A stretch of DNA of 34,750 nucleotides from Campylobacterales bacterium (GTDB taxonomy: Bacteria; Campylobacterota; Campylobacteria; Campylobacterales; Sulfurimonadaceae): NCBI GenBank assembly GCA_026390075.1, contig JAPLGP010000046.1:1-34750 (forward strand), in the 5' to 3' direction. Below the pieces are notes generated by a model. It was not told the DNA's origin. It ran no database searches and saw only the letters and a program-made list of their open reading frames with translations. The stretch's first letter is position 1. Every line of letters begins with the position of its first letter. Shown here one piece after another: positions 1 through 7,610 of this stretch. The position numbers were made by a program, and so were the translations under genes.

Positions 1-164
1 CCATGAAAATAGCCAAGACTCACAGCCGAACCAAGAGCAGCAAACTGTGCTATGGCTAGGTCTGTAAAAATAATTCCCTTTTGTAAAATCCTTGCTCCAA
101 ACCATGCATGCATCATTACTAAAATGACAACCAAGAGAATTGGAACTAAAAGTATCTCTATCAT
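1..164 (-). CDS. Metal (probably zinc) ABC transporter permease, ZnuB type, 5' part only
   Basis: This is the N-terminal 54 residues of an inner-membrane permease that runs off the left edge of the window. The visible protein starts MIEILLVPILLVVILVMMHA, a first membrane segment. It continues with an amphipathic stretch reading GIIFTDLAIAQFAALGSAVS, typical of the ZnuB/TroC permease family just after its first helix. The ATG at 164 overlaps the stop of the upstream substrate-binding protein in an ATGA arrangement, so translation is probably coupled. The binding protein and outer-membrane protein upstream in the same operon support metal import. Zinc rather than manganese or iron is inferred from the neighbours. 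The ATPase subunit would have to lie beyond the window. Confidence 0.8.
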   Translation of the reverse strand, partial: MIEILLVPILLVVILVMMHAWFGARILQKGIIFTDLAIAQFAALGSAVSLGYFH

Positions 165-1036
165 TTTATGGCACTTGTCAGGTAGTCAAAAAGTGAAACT
201 AAATCTTCAATACTCTCCAATGCACCGATATCATGGGGCATACTAATAACTTTAATACCTGATTTTTCGCTGATAAATTCAGCGGTTTTAGTGGAATGAT
301 ACACATCATGTAAAATACAACAAGGATTCTCTTTTTTAATGAGCTCGATGAGTTCTATTGTGTGTTTTGAACTTGGTGGAATCCCTGGAAGTGGCTCTAT
401 TGTCGCAATAGAAGTTAATCCGTACGCATGGTTAAAGTAAGCCATTACATCATGGTATTGTACAATTTTAACTCCTCTCTTCTGCGCCATTTTAACTTTC
501 CACAGCCCGAGCTTTTCATTCCACATGCCAGAAAATTCTGTATAATTTTTTTCATAAACTGCACTGTTTGAGCTATCAATGGAGATTAAAAACTCTTTTA
601 TAACACCAGCCAACACCAAAATATTGTTCGGGTCTAGGTGAAAATGTGGGTTTCCATCAGGATGAACATCTCCACCTGAGCGGTCAACACTTAGAGGCTT
701 TTGCAAAAGTTCCACATGCTGTGAAAGGTCTAAAAAAGTTTTTGCATTTATGGCTATTTTTGGATTTGCTCCTCGATCAATAAGTGGCGGTAACCAACCA
801 ATCTCAAGCTGTCCACCATTCATAATAAGCGCATCCGCATCTCTGATTTTTGTGATAAGCGAAGGCTTGGGAACGACAAAGTGCGGATCCCAATTTCCTT
901 TTGCTAAAACGACTGTATCTACTTTATCACCACCGATTACTTTTGTGAGAGCACCAATGTAGGGATAACTTACAGCAACACTTAAATTTGCAAACAATGT
1001 GAGTGGTAATAAAAGTGTAAATATATATTTTTTCAT
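161..1036 (-). CDS. znuA: Periplasmic metal-binding protein of a zinc/manganese ABC transporter (ZnuA/TroA family)
   Basis: This 291-residue exported protein should capture a divalent metal in the periplasm and hand it to the permease encoded next to it. A signal peptide covers about residues 1-21. Likely metal ligands are His52 (DPHF), His131 in NPHFHLDP, His195 (QYHD) and the His268-Asp269 pair (MPHD), the usual spread of ligands in the TroA fold. A short histidine-bearing stretch (HPDGNPHFH, from about 125) is much smaller than the long charged loop of enterobacterial ZnuA. The gene lies 9 bases behind the barrel gene and overlaps the permease start by 4 bases. Zinc is the best guess because of the His-rich partners; manganese remains possible. 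Confidence 0.85.
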   Translation of the reverse strand: MKKYIFTLLLPLTLFANLSVAVSYPYIGALTKVIGGDKVDTVVLAKGNWDPHFVVPKPSLITKIRDADALIMNGGQLEIGWLPPLIDRGANPKIAINAKTFLDLSQHVELLQKPLSVDRSGGDVHPDGNPHFHLDPNNILVLAGVIKEFLISIDSSNSAVYEKNYTEFSGMWNEKLGLWKVKMAQKRGVKIVQYHDVMAYFNHAYGLTSIATIEPLPGIPPSSKHTIELIELIKKENPCCILHDVYHSTKTAEFISEKSGIKVISMPHDIGALESIEDLVSLFDYLTSAIK

Positions 1037-1045
1037 ATAAATCTC

Positions 1046-2176
1046 CTAAAAACTATGCGCGCCGTGAGCGCCAATTGTAAATGTCAGCTGCAGTATGATT
1101 TCATCAATCGCTTTATTTTCATTACGCAATTTGAATGCTTCATCGTGTGAATATTGAAGTCTGATTTGTGCAAATTCACTTGTCTTGTAGGAAGCGTCCG
1201 CCGTCGTTTTAACACCGTTTGAATCTTGCAAAAATCCCTCATATCTTAAACCTGTTTTCCAGCTCTCATCCATTTGATATACCAACTGCGTATAGTAACC
1301 GCTTTGCTTTTTGTCATCAAACAGCAGTTTGTCATCACTCTTCATATTTCTATATAAAAATTCACTCTGCCAGCTAATATAACTGTAGCTATCAAAATAA
1401 TTTTTAACACTCAAATCAGCACCATAAATCTCTGAACTGCCCTTATAAAGTTGTGTGCTTGTATCTGCATCTTTTACATTTGAGAGACCATTTACATAAC
1501 TTACACCCAAAAGAACGGATGCATCTTTTATGTCAAATGAGTTTTTTAGGTATCCAATATAGAGTGCTTCGCCATCTTTTTTATCAAAATCATTGGCAAA
1601 TGTACCACCATTTCCTTTTTGCATCGCCTCAAATCCTACTCTCATATACCATGGAGTTGGAGCTAACCACTGGAGTTGGACACCTGGAGCATTTAAACCT
1701 TCTGGCGACAAAAATCCGTTATAGACAAGTGGTGCATCTACAAAATCCCAAGTATGATGATGATGAGAATTGAGCCTGCCAAAATCAGATTTGAACTTTC
1801 CACCTTTTATTTGTAGTCTGTAAGGGAGTGTTTTTGTAGTGAAATAAGCTTCTTCGATTTCAACGCTCCCTGCGCTAAAATGAAATACAGCATCAAGTAC
1901 AAAAGCCTGATCCACATTGCTATGGAGTGCTAATTCTCCATAGTTTAAGTTAAATCCATTGTCGCGGTTGAACTCCTTAAAAGTACCGTAATTTCCATAA
2001 TTTGAAGTTGGAGCATTGTTGTCTAAATCACTGTTGCTTACATTTCTGTGCACAAAACTCGTATCTACAATAAGTGAAATATCTGGTATAAATTTTGATT
2101 GATCAAAGCTTCCGCCACCCTCTCCAGCAAGAGCCAAAGTCGCACAAAGTGCAGTCGATAGTACTATTTTTTTCAT
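1046..2176 (-). CDS. Outer-membrane beta-barrel protein of the zinc uptake operon
   Basis: This 376-residue protein has a signal peptide (MKKIVLSTALCATLALAGEG) and ends in an aromatic residue (HGAHSF), as outer-membrane barrels often do. Its body alternates polar and apolar residues with many Tyr/Phe. Residues 138-141 are four consecutive histidines in NSHHHHTWDFVDAPLVYNGF, a likely extracellular or pore metal-binding site. Position between a His/Cys-rich small protein and a ZnuA-type binding protein suggests a porin that brings zinc across the outer membrane. I cannot assign a precise family. No TonB box or plug domain is visible, so it is not a classical TonB-dependent receptor such as ZnuD. 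Confidence 0.7.
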   Translation of the reverse strand: MKKIVLSTALCATLALAGEGGGSFDQSKFIPDISLIVDTSFVHRNVSNSDLDNNAPTSNYGNYGTFKEFNRDNGFNLNYGELALHSNVDQAFVLDAVFHFSAGSVEIEEAYFTTKTLPYRLQIKGGKFKSDFGRLNSHHHHTWDFVDAPLVYNGFLSPEGLNAPGVQLQWLAPTPWYMRVGFEAMQKGNGGTFANDFDKKDGEALYIGYLKNSFDIKDASVLLGVSYVNGLSNVKDADTSTQLYKGSSEIYGADLSVKNYFDSYSYISWQSEFLYRNMKSDDKLLFDDKKQSGYYTQLVYQMDESWKTGLRYEGFLQDSNGVKTTADASYKTSEFAQIRLQYSHDEAFKLRNENKAIDEIILQLTFTIGAHGAHSF

Positions 2177-2224
2177 AAGTATCCTAAATGATATTTTTTT
2201 GTAAAGTTTTTTTGATTATCGTAT

Positions 2225-2497
2225 TTAGGAAAGAAAAGGAGGGGCTCTAGTTTGGTTTGTTGAAGTTTGAGTATAAAAGTAGGATATTAAATTGCTGGAT
2301 GCTATTGCTTCAAAGCTAAAAATTTCTAAATTTTTAAAGTCAACCACAATATCAGCAGAAACCAAATGATTATCAACTACACAAACTTGGCATGTGGAAC
2401 TATCGTGATGTTCCACATGCTTAAGTTCGTGCAGAGCAGTGAGCGTTGTAGCAATAACAAAAAGTATAGATAATATAAGTCTAAATTTCATGAACAT
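2225..2497 (-). CDS. Small exported His/Cys-rich protein at the head of the metal uptake operon
   Basis: This 90-residue protein has an N-terminal hydrophobic segment (residues 5-22) and then a dense metal-ligand patch, HELKHVEHHDSSTCQVC. It ends in RAPPFLS, a C-terminal signature I associate with small DUF2946-like proteins encoded beside metal transporters; that link is from memory. It may act as a periplasmic metal chaperone or sensor. The stop lies 48 bases before the barrel gene, so the genes are probably co-transcribed. Two in-frame ATGs (MFMKF) are possible starts and neither has a clear ribosome binding site. The His/Cys patch is partly encoded by two inverted copies of the GGCATGTGGAA word. 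Confidence 0.6.
   Translation of the reverse strand: MFMKFRLILSILFVIATTLTALHELKHVEHHDSSTCQVCVVDNHLVSADIVVDFKNLEIFSFEAIASSNLISYFYTQTSTNQTRAPPFLS
2389..2421. repeat. Inverted pair of the GGCATGTGGAA word inside a gene
   Basis: Plus strand reads GGCATGTGGAA (2389-2399, exact), an 11-base spacer, then TTCCACATGCT (2411-2421, last base differs). The arms can form a 10-bp stem. On the coding strand they encode KHVEH and STCQV within the small His/Cys-rich protein. Confidence 0.85.
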
Positions 2498-2569
2498 AAT
2501 TTTAGCTAATTTTACTTAAGTGCGACTAAGTTGCATAAATAAAAAATCTAGTCGATACTGAATTTATTT

Positions 2570-3085
2570 TTACCCTATACTTTTTTTCAAATCTAAAACA
2601 AACTCTGCAATGTCATCATGCAGAGCTTGTAAATCCTCTTCATGTTCTACTTCATCAGCTAAGATTTGCGAGACCATGTTATAGGTAATAATATCTTTAT
2701 CTTTGACGATATCTGCAAGTGTCGAATAAGTGCTAATCGCACACTGCTCCCCTTTAATAGAGTCTTGCAAAATCGCCACTACATCAAAATTTTTAGGCTC
2801 TGCGTAACCGCAATTTGTATGTTTCAACCACTCTTGTGGGCTTAAAAGTGGGCTTCCTCCTAACTGGATAATTCTGTCTGCTATTAATGTTGCATGTCGA
2901 AGCTCATCCGCCGCATGAAGAGTAAGTTCAGCAATAACAGCATCTTTCATAATCCCTTTGATAATTTTTGCTTCAATAAAGTATTGGTAATACGCCAACC
3001 ACTCATCTGCGTACGCTTTGTTTAGAAGATTGATAATCTCACTAATTTCAATACCTTTGATAATCGAATTTCCTCTGACCGCCAT
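2570..3085 (-). CDS. Ferritin-like diiron protein of the Dps-like (DPSL, thioferritin) type
   Basis: A 171-residue four-helix-bundle protein with the diiron ligand set of bacterioferritins: Glu28 (ADEW), Glu61 and His64 (ELRH), Glu113 (GEQC), Glu145 and His148 (EVEH). It also has Cys92 (TNCGY) and Cys115 (GEQC). A cysteine pair near the ferroxidase centre is the mark of the DPSL or thioferritin group known from archaea and anaerobic bacteria, where the proteins form 12-mers that use peroxide to oxidise iron. It would store iron and detoxify peroxide in the cytoplasm. The gene follows the rubrerythrin gene by 33 bases, so both are probably one oxidative-stress operon. Confidence 0.8.
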   Translation of the reverse strand: MAVRGNSIIKGIEISEIINLLNKAYADEWLAYYQYFIEAKIIKGIMKDAVIAELTLHAADELRHATLIADRIIQLGGSPLLSPQEWLKHTNCGYAEPKNFDVVAILQDSIKGEQCAISTYSTLADIVKDKDIITYNMVSQILADEVEHEEDLQALHDDIAEFVLDLKKSIG

Positions 3086-3118
3086 GATATACTCCTTTGA
3101 AAGCTTTTTTAATTACCC

Positions 3119-3616
3119 TTATATTTGAACAAATGTAGAGCCTTTTACTCCACACACAGGACATTTTTCAGGCGGTGTACCTAGCTCTATATATCCACAT
3201 ATCGGACATAAATAGATATTTACCTCATCTAAATCTTTCCCTTCTTTTACTGCTTGAAGTGCTTTTGCATAAAGTTCTGCATGAACTTTTTCTGCTTCAA
3301 GCGCATAACCAAACATCTTTTTAGCTTTATGGCTTTCTTTATCCGCTTGTTCGTACATTGGAGGATACATATTTTCAAACTCATAAGTCTCTCCACCGAT
3401 AGCAGCTTCAAGATTTTCGAGTGTAGAACCTATTTTATCCATTGCCTTTAAATGACCCTCGGCATGAATTTTTTCAGCTTCTGCGGTTGTGCGGAAGAGT
3501 TTTGCTATGTTTTCAAATCCGTCTTTCTCAGCTTTCTTAGCAAATGCACTATATTTTTGATACGCTTGGCTCTCACCGCTAAATGCTGTATCTAAATTTT
3601 CTTTTGTTGTTGGCAT
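3119..3616 (-). CDS. rbr: Rubrerythrin
   Basis: A 165-residue cytoplasmic peroxidase that reduces hydrogen peroxide with electrons passed through its rubredoxin domain. The N-terminal diiron domain shows Glu15 (GES), Glu48 and His51 (EKIH), Glu76 (GGE), Glu94 and Glu109 with His112 (EKVH). The C-terminal rubredoxin-like domain has Cys137-x-x-Cys140 (CPICGY) and Cys152-x-x-Cys155 (CPVCG). Length and domain order are standard. The start codon lies inside an exact copy of the repeated word: the coding strand reads TTCCACATGCC with ATG as initiator, and AAGGA lies a few bases upstream as ribosome binding site. Transcription is divergent from corA. Confidence 0.93.
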   Translation of the reverse strand: MPTTKENLDTAFSGESQAYQKYSAFAKKAEKDGFENIAKLFRTTAEAEKIHAEGHLKAMDKIGSTLENLEAAIGGETYEFENMYPPMYEQADKESHKAKKMFGYALEAEKVHAELYAKALQAVKEGKDLDEVNIYLCPICGYIELGTPPEKCPVCGVKGSTFVQI

Positions 3617-3622
3617 GTGGAA
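3612..3622 (+). repeat. Exact GGCATGTGGAA word over a start codon
   Basis: The copy covers the initiation region of the rubrerythrin gene, with the ATG inside the word and the ribosome binding site immediately upstream. Preceding base is T. Confidence 0.9.
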
Positions 3623-3733
3623 TCCTTACTAAATATTTTTTAAAGGAAAAAATTTATCCTTTGAAACATTGTATCTCTCTTAAACTTAAACAAAAGTTAT
3701 TGTTTTATATGCAAAGGGAGCAGACAAATCTGC

Positions 3734-3739
3734 TACAAT
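3734..3739 (+). promoter_or_regulatory. Candidate -10 element for corA
   Basis: TACAAT lies 28 bases before the corA ATG, with AAAAGG as ribosome binding site downstream. No clear -35 is seen, which is common for the sigma-70 promoters of this phylum. Confidence 0.4.
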
Positions 3740-3767
3740 ATTAGCGATAAATTACAAAAGGTTCATC

Positions 3768-4808
3768 ATGATAAGAAAAGTTGGTCTAGCCCCAGGTTCG
3801 GCTATTTACACGGGTGATATTGCAATACATGACCCAAAAATGTCAGTGATTGTGTATGGTTCACGGCATGTGCAAATCAATGAATATGATTTATATAGTG
3901 ATTTTGAAAATGCCAGTGCAGAGATTGACAATGAAACTAAATCTTGGATTCATATCGAACCTATTAGTAATCAAGATGCCATTTGGAAGCTTAGCAAACT
4001 GTTTGGATTGCATTCTTTGGTTGCGGAAGATGTTTTATCTGTAAGCCACCGTCCAAAAGCTGAGGAGTACGAAGAGTATCTTTTTGTTGTTCTTAAATAT
4101 GCTGTTTATAAGGAAATGGAATTAAACTTTTATCAAATCACATTTGTATTAAAAGATAATCAACTCATTAGTTTTGCGGACAACTCACCAGAACGATTTA
4201 AAGAGATAAAAAAACGGCTTGAAAAAGAGGATTCCCGCATAAGAAAAGAGGGGAGTTCGTATCTACTTTTTTCATTACTTGACTTTATTGTTGACCACTA
4301 TTATCTTGTACTTGAAGAGCTTAGTAATGAAATAGAAGAACTTGAAAATGAGATAATTTACACTCCTACAAAAAAAAGTATAGAACATATACACGCGCTC
4401 AAACGCACACTCATAAACTTGAAAAAATCTATCTGGCCTATGCGTGAAGTGGTAAATGTACTGCTTCGCTCCGAGTCAATTAAGCCAGAATATAAAATTT
4501 ATTACAGAGATGTGTATGACCATGTTATTGATATTATCGATATTCTTGAAGGAAACAGAGACACAGTATCGAGTTTTTTAGATATTTACCTCTCAACTTT
4601 GAGTAACCGCATGAATGAGATTATGAAAACACTCTCGATTATTTCAACAATCTTTATTCCACTTTCATTTTTAACACGGTACTTTGGTATGAATTTCAAA
4701 TATGAGCTCCTATTGGAATCTGAGAATTTTTATACGGGGTCCAATATACTCATGATTTCAATCCCCATACTACTTCTTGGGTATTTTAAATGGCGTAAAT
4801 GGTTTTAA
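3768..4808 (+). CDS. corA: Magnesium/cobalt transport protein CorA
   Basis: A 346-residue inner-membrane channel of the CorA family, which takes up Mg2+ (and Co2+ or Ni2+) as a homopentamer. The long N-terminal cytoplasmic part is mixed alpha/beta followed by long helices rich in Glu and Lys. Two C-terminal membrane helices follow. The signature GMN occurs in RYFGMNF near residue 305, at the end of the first membrane helix, and a basic tail (FKWRKWF) closes the protein. It is transcribed away from the rubrerythrin gene and appears to be a single-gene unit, since a separate promoter candidate precedes the next gene. Confidence 0.93.
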   Translation: MIRKVGLAPGSAIYTGDIAIHDPKMSVIVYGSRHVQINEYDLYSDFENASAEIDNETKSWIHIEPISNQDAIWKLSKLFGLHSLVAEDVLSVSHRPKAEEYEEYLFVVLKYAVYKEMELNFYQITFVLKDNQLISFADNSPERFKEIKKRLEKEDSRIRKEGSSYLLFSLLDFIVDHYYLVLEELSNEIEELENEIIYTPTKKSIEHIHALKRTLINLKKSIWPMREVVNVLLRSESIKPEYKIYYRDVYDHVIDIIDILEGNRDTVSSFLDIYLSTLSNRMNEIMKTLSIISTIFIPLSFLTRYFGMNFKYELLLESENFYTGSNILMISIPILLLGYFKWRKWF

Positions 4809-4832
4809 AATAAAATTTTCAATAATATAAGT

Positions 4833-4838
4833 TATAAT
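4833..4838 (+). promoter_or_regulatory. Candidate -10 element for the 4866 gene
   Basis: TATAAT sits 27 bases before the ATG at 4866, followed by AAAAAGGA as ribosome binding site. It suggests transcription separate from corA. Confidence 0.45.
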
Positions 4839-4865
4839 AATAAACTTAACTTAAAAAGGAATACT

Positions 4866-5132
4866 ATGAAAAAAGTGGTTATGGCGTTACTCGGTACAAT
4901 GTGTTTACTCTGCGCAAATGAAGCAGTTGCGACGCCAACTGAGGCAGTCAAAGAGGTAGTTAAAGAAAAAAAACAAGAAGTGTTTAAAGAAAAAGAAGCA
5001 GCGATTAAAGAAAATAGTGAAGTAAAAAGACTAAGTAGAGAAGAGAAGCTCAAAACAAAAGAAGATATGCGAATTGAAAAAAGAGCCTTGTTAGAAAAAA
5101 GAATAGCAGAAAGACAAAAAGAGCCTTATTAA
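4866..5132 (+). CDS. Small exported Lys/Glu-rich coiled-coil protein
   Basis: An 88-residue protein with a signal peptide (MKKVVMALLGTMCLLCANEAVA) and a mature part made almost wholly of Lys, Glu and Arg, predicted to be a long charged helix or coiled coil in the periplasm. I do not recognise a named family. Its TAA stop at 5130-5132 is followed at once, in the same reading frame, by the ATG of the OmpA-domain gene, which itself begins with coiled coil and has no export signal. The two may therefore be one ancestral gene split by a stop codon, or two coupled genes. The start has a good ribosome binding site (AAGGA). Confidence 0.65.
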   Translation: MKKVVMALLGTMCLLCANEAVATPTEAVKEVVKEKKQEVFKEKEAAIKENSEVKRLSREEKLKTKEDMRIEKRALLEKRIAERQKEPY

Positions 5133-5897
5133 ATGAAACAAACGCATGAAGCAACACTCCAAGAACTAGATAAAACAAAATATTCCCTCTCTAAAGCAGA
5201 AGAGACCATAGGGCAACAAAATCTTGAAATTAAAAACAACAACATAGAGATTAAACGAACAAAAAGTGAACTTGCAACTCTTGACATAAAAAAACTAGCA
5301 CTTCAAGAAGAGCTGTATGACGCACAAAATCTTTTAAACTCTTCTCAACTTAAGTTAAAAGAGTCCGAAGCACAACTTTTGACAATGAGCCAGATTGAAT
5401 CGGAGACAAAAAAAAGAAATGAGATTTACGCTCGTTTTGTTAAAGAACTCCAAAAAATGATTGACGGTGGGCAACTCACTGTGAGCATAGAAGCTGGGCG
5501 AATTGTTCTTAATCTTCCTGAAAATGTTCTCTTTGCAAGTGGAAGTGCTGTTGTAAATGCTGTAGGTGTAGTAGCTCTGACACAAATTGCACATGTACTA
5601 AAAGAGTTCGATGACCGTCGCTTTCAAATCGAAGGACATACAGACAGTGTGCCTATCATGAGTTCAAGTTACCCAAGCAACTGGGAACTCTCAACTGCTC
5701 GCTCACTGAGCGTTTTACATCTTATGGTAAAAGAGGGTGTGTTATCTACAAATGTATCCGCAGCAGGTTTTGGTGAATACCATCCCCGTGCAGATAATGA
5801 TTCAAAAGAAGGAAGAGCACTTAATCGTCGCATAGAGATTATTATGCAACCAAATCTTGATATTCTTTCAAGTGAATTGCCAAAAGTAACGCAATAA
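5133..5897 (+). CDS. OmpA/MotB-domain peptidoglycan-binding protein with N-terminal coiled coil
   Basis: A 254-residue protein. About residues 1-105 are coiled coil (many Leu, Lys, Glu, Gln). The C-terminal half is an OmpA-like domain that binds peptidoglycan, with IEGHTDSVPI, YPSNWELSTARS and GFGEYHPRADN followed by RALNRRIEI, closest in style to MotB-type domains. Such a domain should act in the periplasm, yet this frame has neither signal peptide nor membrane segment. The exported 88-residue protein directly upstream is in the same frame and separated only by one TAA codon; joined they would give a normal exported coiled-coil/OmpA protein of about 343 residues. The ribosome binding site at this ATG is weak (AAGAG). 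Confidence 0.75.
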   Translation: MKQTHEATLQELDKTKYSLSKAEETIGQQNLEIKNNNIEIKRTKSELATLDIKKLALQEELYDAQNLLNSSQLKLKESEAQLLTMSQIESETKKRNEIYARFVKELQKMIDGGQLTVSIEAGRIVLNLPENVLFASGSAVVNAVGVVALTQIAHVLKEFDDRRFQIEGHTDSVPIMSSSYPSNWELSTARSLSVLHLMVKEGVLSTNVSAAGFGEYHPRADNDSKEGRALNRRIEIIMQPNLDILSSELPKVTQ

Positions 5898-5901
5898 AAA
5901 T

Positions 5902-5930
5902 AAAAAATATGACGATTTGCCATATTTTTT
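5902..5930 (+). terminator. Rho-independent terminator after the OmpA-domain gene
   Basis: A perfect 10-bp inverted repeat, AAAAAATATG and CATATTTTTT around a 9-base loop, ends in a T run on both strands. It lies just behind the stop at 5897. Confidence 0.65.
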
Positions 5931-5984
5931 ATAGAAACAAATGAAAGTGCTATGATATGACTAACTAAAGAAAAGGTTAGCATT

Positions 5985-7493
5985 ATGAAAAAAGTCGCCT
6001 GCGCTACATATGAAGGGATGGACGCAAAAGTTGTCCAAGTAGAATCAACCCTCACAAAAGGGCTTCCATCTTTTTCTATCGTTGGCATGGCATCTGCATC
6101 TATCACAGAAGCAAAAGAGCGCGTAAAATCGGCGCTCCTAAGTAATGATTTTTCATTTCCCCCTAAACGCATCACTATAAATTTAGCTCCAAGCGATGTA
6201 AAAAAAGAGGGCTCACAGTTTGATTTGAGTATCGCGCTTATGATTGCTCTTGACTATTTAGAGAGTGATTTTAGTGAATGGTTTGTTTTTGGCGAACTTG
6301 GACTTGATGGCAGTATTAAAGAAAATTTACAGCTTTATCCGCTTATCTTGTCTCTTGCAAATCAAAAAATTATTAAAAAAGCAATAGTTCCACATGCCGC
6401 ACTTTTGAAACTCTCCAAAATACCAAATGTTGAATTTTATGGTGTTCGTGATTTAAACGAAGCGATAGAACTTTTAAAAAATCATGAAAATGCACAGCCA
6501 AGCATAGAACAGAGTGAAATAGCCTATCCATTTTATGAGATTGATGGCGAAAAATATTACTATACCAAAGAGTATGATGAAGATTTCATAGATGTAAAAG
6601 GGCAAGAAATTGCCAAAAGAGCTGCTTTAATCAGTGCAGCAGGATTTCATAACATCCTTTTTGAAGGTAGTCCAGGATGTGGAAAAAGTATGATAGCCAA
6701 GCGAGTTCGCTATATTCTCCCACCTATGAATATCAATGAAATTCTTGACATAGCAAAACTCGATGCACTTGAGGCAAAAGAACCACTCTTTAAACCCCAC
6801 AGAAATCTAAGACATCCGCATCATACTTCCACTTTGGCAAGTGTCTTTGGCGGTGGTTCACATCGTGCCATGATTGGCGAAGTGGGGCTTGCAAATGGCG
6901 GAATTTTGTTTTTTGACGAACTTCCGCACTTCTCGAAGAACATTTTAGAGGCTCTAAGAGAACCAATGCAAGACAATAAAATACGCATATCAAGAGTGAA
7001 CTCAAAAGTAGAATATCCGAGTGATTTTTTATTTATAGGTGCTATGAACCCATGTCCATGCGGAAATCTTCTCAATGAAAAGTTAGAGTGCAGATGCAGT
7101 GATTTAGAGGTGCAGAGATACAAAAATAGACTCTCTGACCCATTCCTCGATAGGATTGATTTAACTGTGGTAATGCAGAGTGCAAATGCCGATGACACTC
7201 CGAGTTTTAGTTCAAAAGAGTTTCATAAAAAAGTGGTAGAAGTGCATATTTTTTCTAAAAATCGAGGGCAAAATAGTTTTAATGCGAAGCTAAGTGACAG
7301 TGAAATAGAGAAATTTTGTATCTTAAGCAATGAAGCAAAAGCAACTTTAGATATTGCAGTAGGCAGATTTACCCTCTCTTTTAGAGCTATAAAAAAGATT
7401 CAAAAAGTAAGTCGTACCATCGCTGATTTGGAGAGTTGTGAGATTATACAAAAAGCACATATTTTAGAGGCTTTAAGTTATAGAAGAAGATAA
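5985..7493 (+). CDS. comM: ComM/YifB-type AAA+ ATPase (Mg-chelatase-like), transformation helicase
   Basis: A 502-residue protein of the YifB/ComM family. ComM is a hexameric branch-migration helicase that helps integrate incoming DNA during natural transformation in Haemophilus, Vibrio and Acinetobacter. The N-terminal domain carries GLPSFSIVGMA and INLAPSDVKKEGSQFDL, typical of the family. The AAA+ core has Walker A GSPGCGKS (about 228-235), HHTSTLASVFGGG, and Walker B GILFFDE (about 306-312). A CPCG plus CRC motif and the C-terminal Mg-chelatase domain follow. TATGAT at 5951-5956 is a candidate -10, and AAAAGG precedes the ATG. The gene carries one exact repeat word (6388-6398). Its presence fits the hypothesis that this organism is naturally competent. 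Confidence 0.9.
   Translation: MKKVACATYEGMDAKVVQVESTLTKGLPSFSIVGMASASITEAKERVKSALLSNDFSFPPKRITINLAPSDVKKEGSQFDLSIALMIALDYLESDFSEWFVFGELGLDGSIKENLQLYPLILSLANQKIIKKAIVPHAALLKLSKIPNVEFYGVRDLNEAIELLKNHENAQPSIEQSEIAYPFYEIDGEKYYYTKEYDEDFIDVKGQEIAKRAALISAAGFHNILFEGSPGCGKSMIAKRVRYILPPMNINEILDIAKLDALEAKEPLFKPHRNLRHPHHTSTLASVFGGGSHRAMIGEVGLANGGILFFDELPHFSKNILEALREPMQDNKIRISRVNSKVEYPSDFLFIGAMNPCPCGNLLNEKLECRCSDLEVQRYKNRLSDPFLDRIDLTVVMQSANADDTPSFSSKEFHKKVVEVHIFSKNRGQNSFNAKLSDSEIEKFCILSNEAKATLDIAVGRFTLSFRAIKKIQKVSRTIADLESCEIIQKAHILEALSYRRR
6388..6398 (-). repeat. Exact GGCATGTGGAA word in comM
   Basis: Plus strand reads TTCCACATGCC; in comM it encodes part of VPHAA. The base before the word on its own strand is C. 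Confidence 0.9.
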
Positions 7494-7512
7494 GAGATTT
7501 TCATAACTTCAT

Positions 7513-7601
7513 AGACTGCCGTGTCGTTCCACTCCTCACAGTGACGGCGAATTGTTACCACAAACAAAGTAGCTCGTCATCGAGTCGGCGTAAAGCAATC
7601 T
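7513..7601. repeat. Degenerate inverted-repeat element, GTCATTGCGAA family, behind metH
   Basis: The left end reads AGACTGC and after about 35 bases GTGACGG; the right end reads CGTCATCGAG and then AAAGCAATCT. This is a decayed copy of the type seen at 34492-34617, whose ends are AGATTGCTTCG and GAAGTGAAGCAATCT. It fills most of the space between the convergent comM and metH genes and may form a long imperfect hairpin. Confidence 0.6.
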
Positions 7602-7610
7602 AAAAACTAT

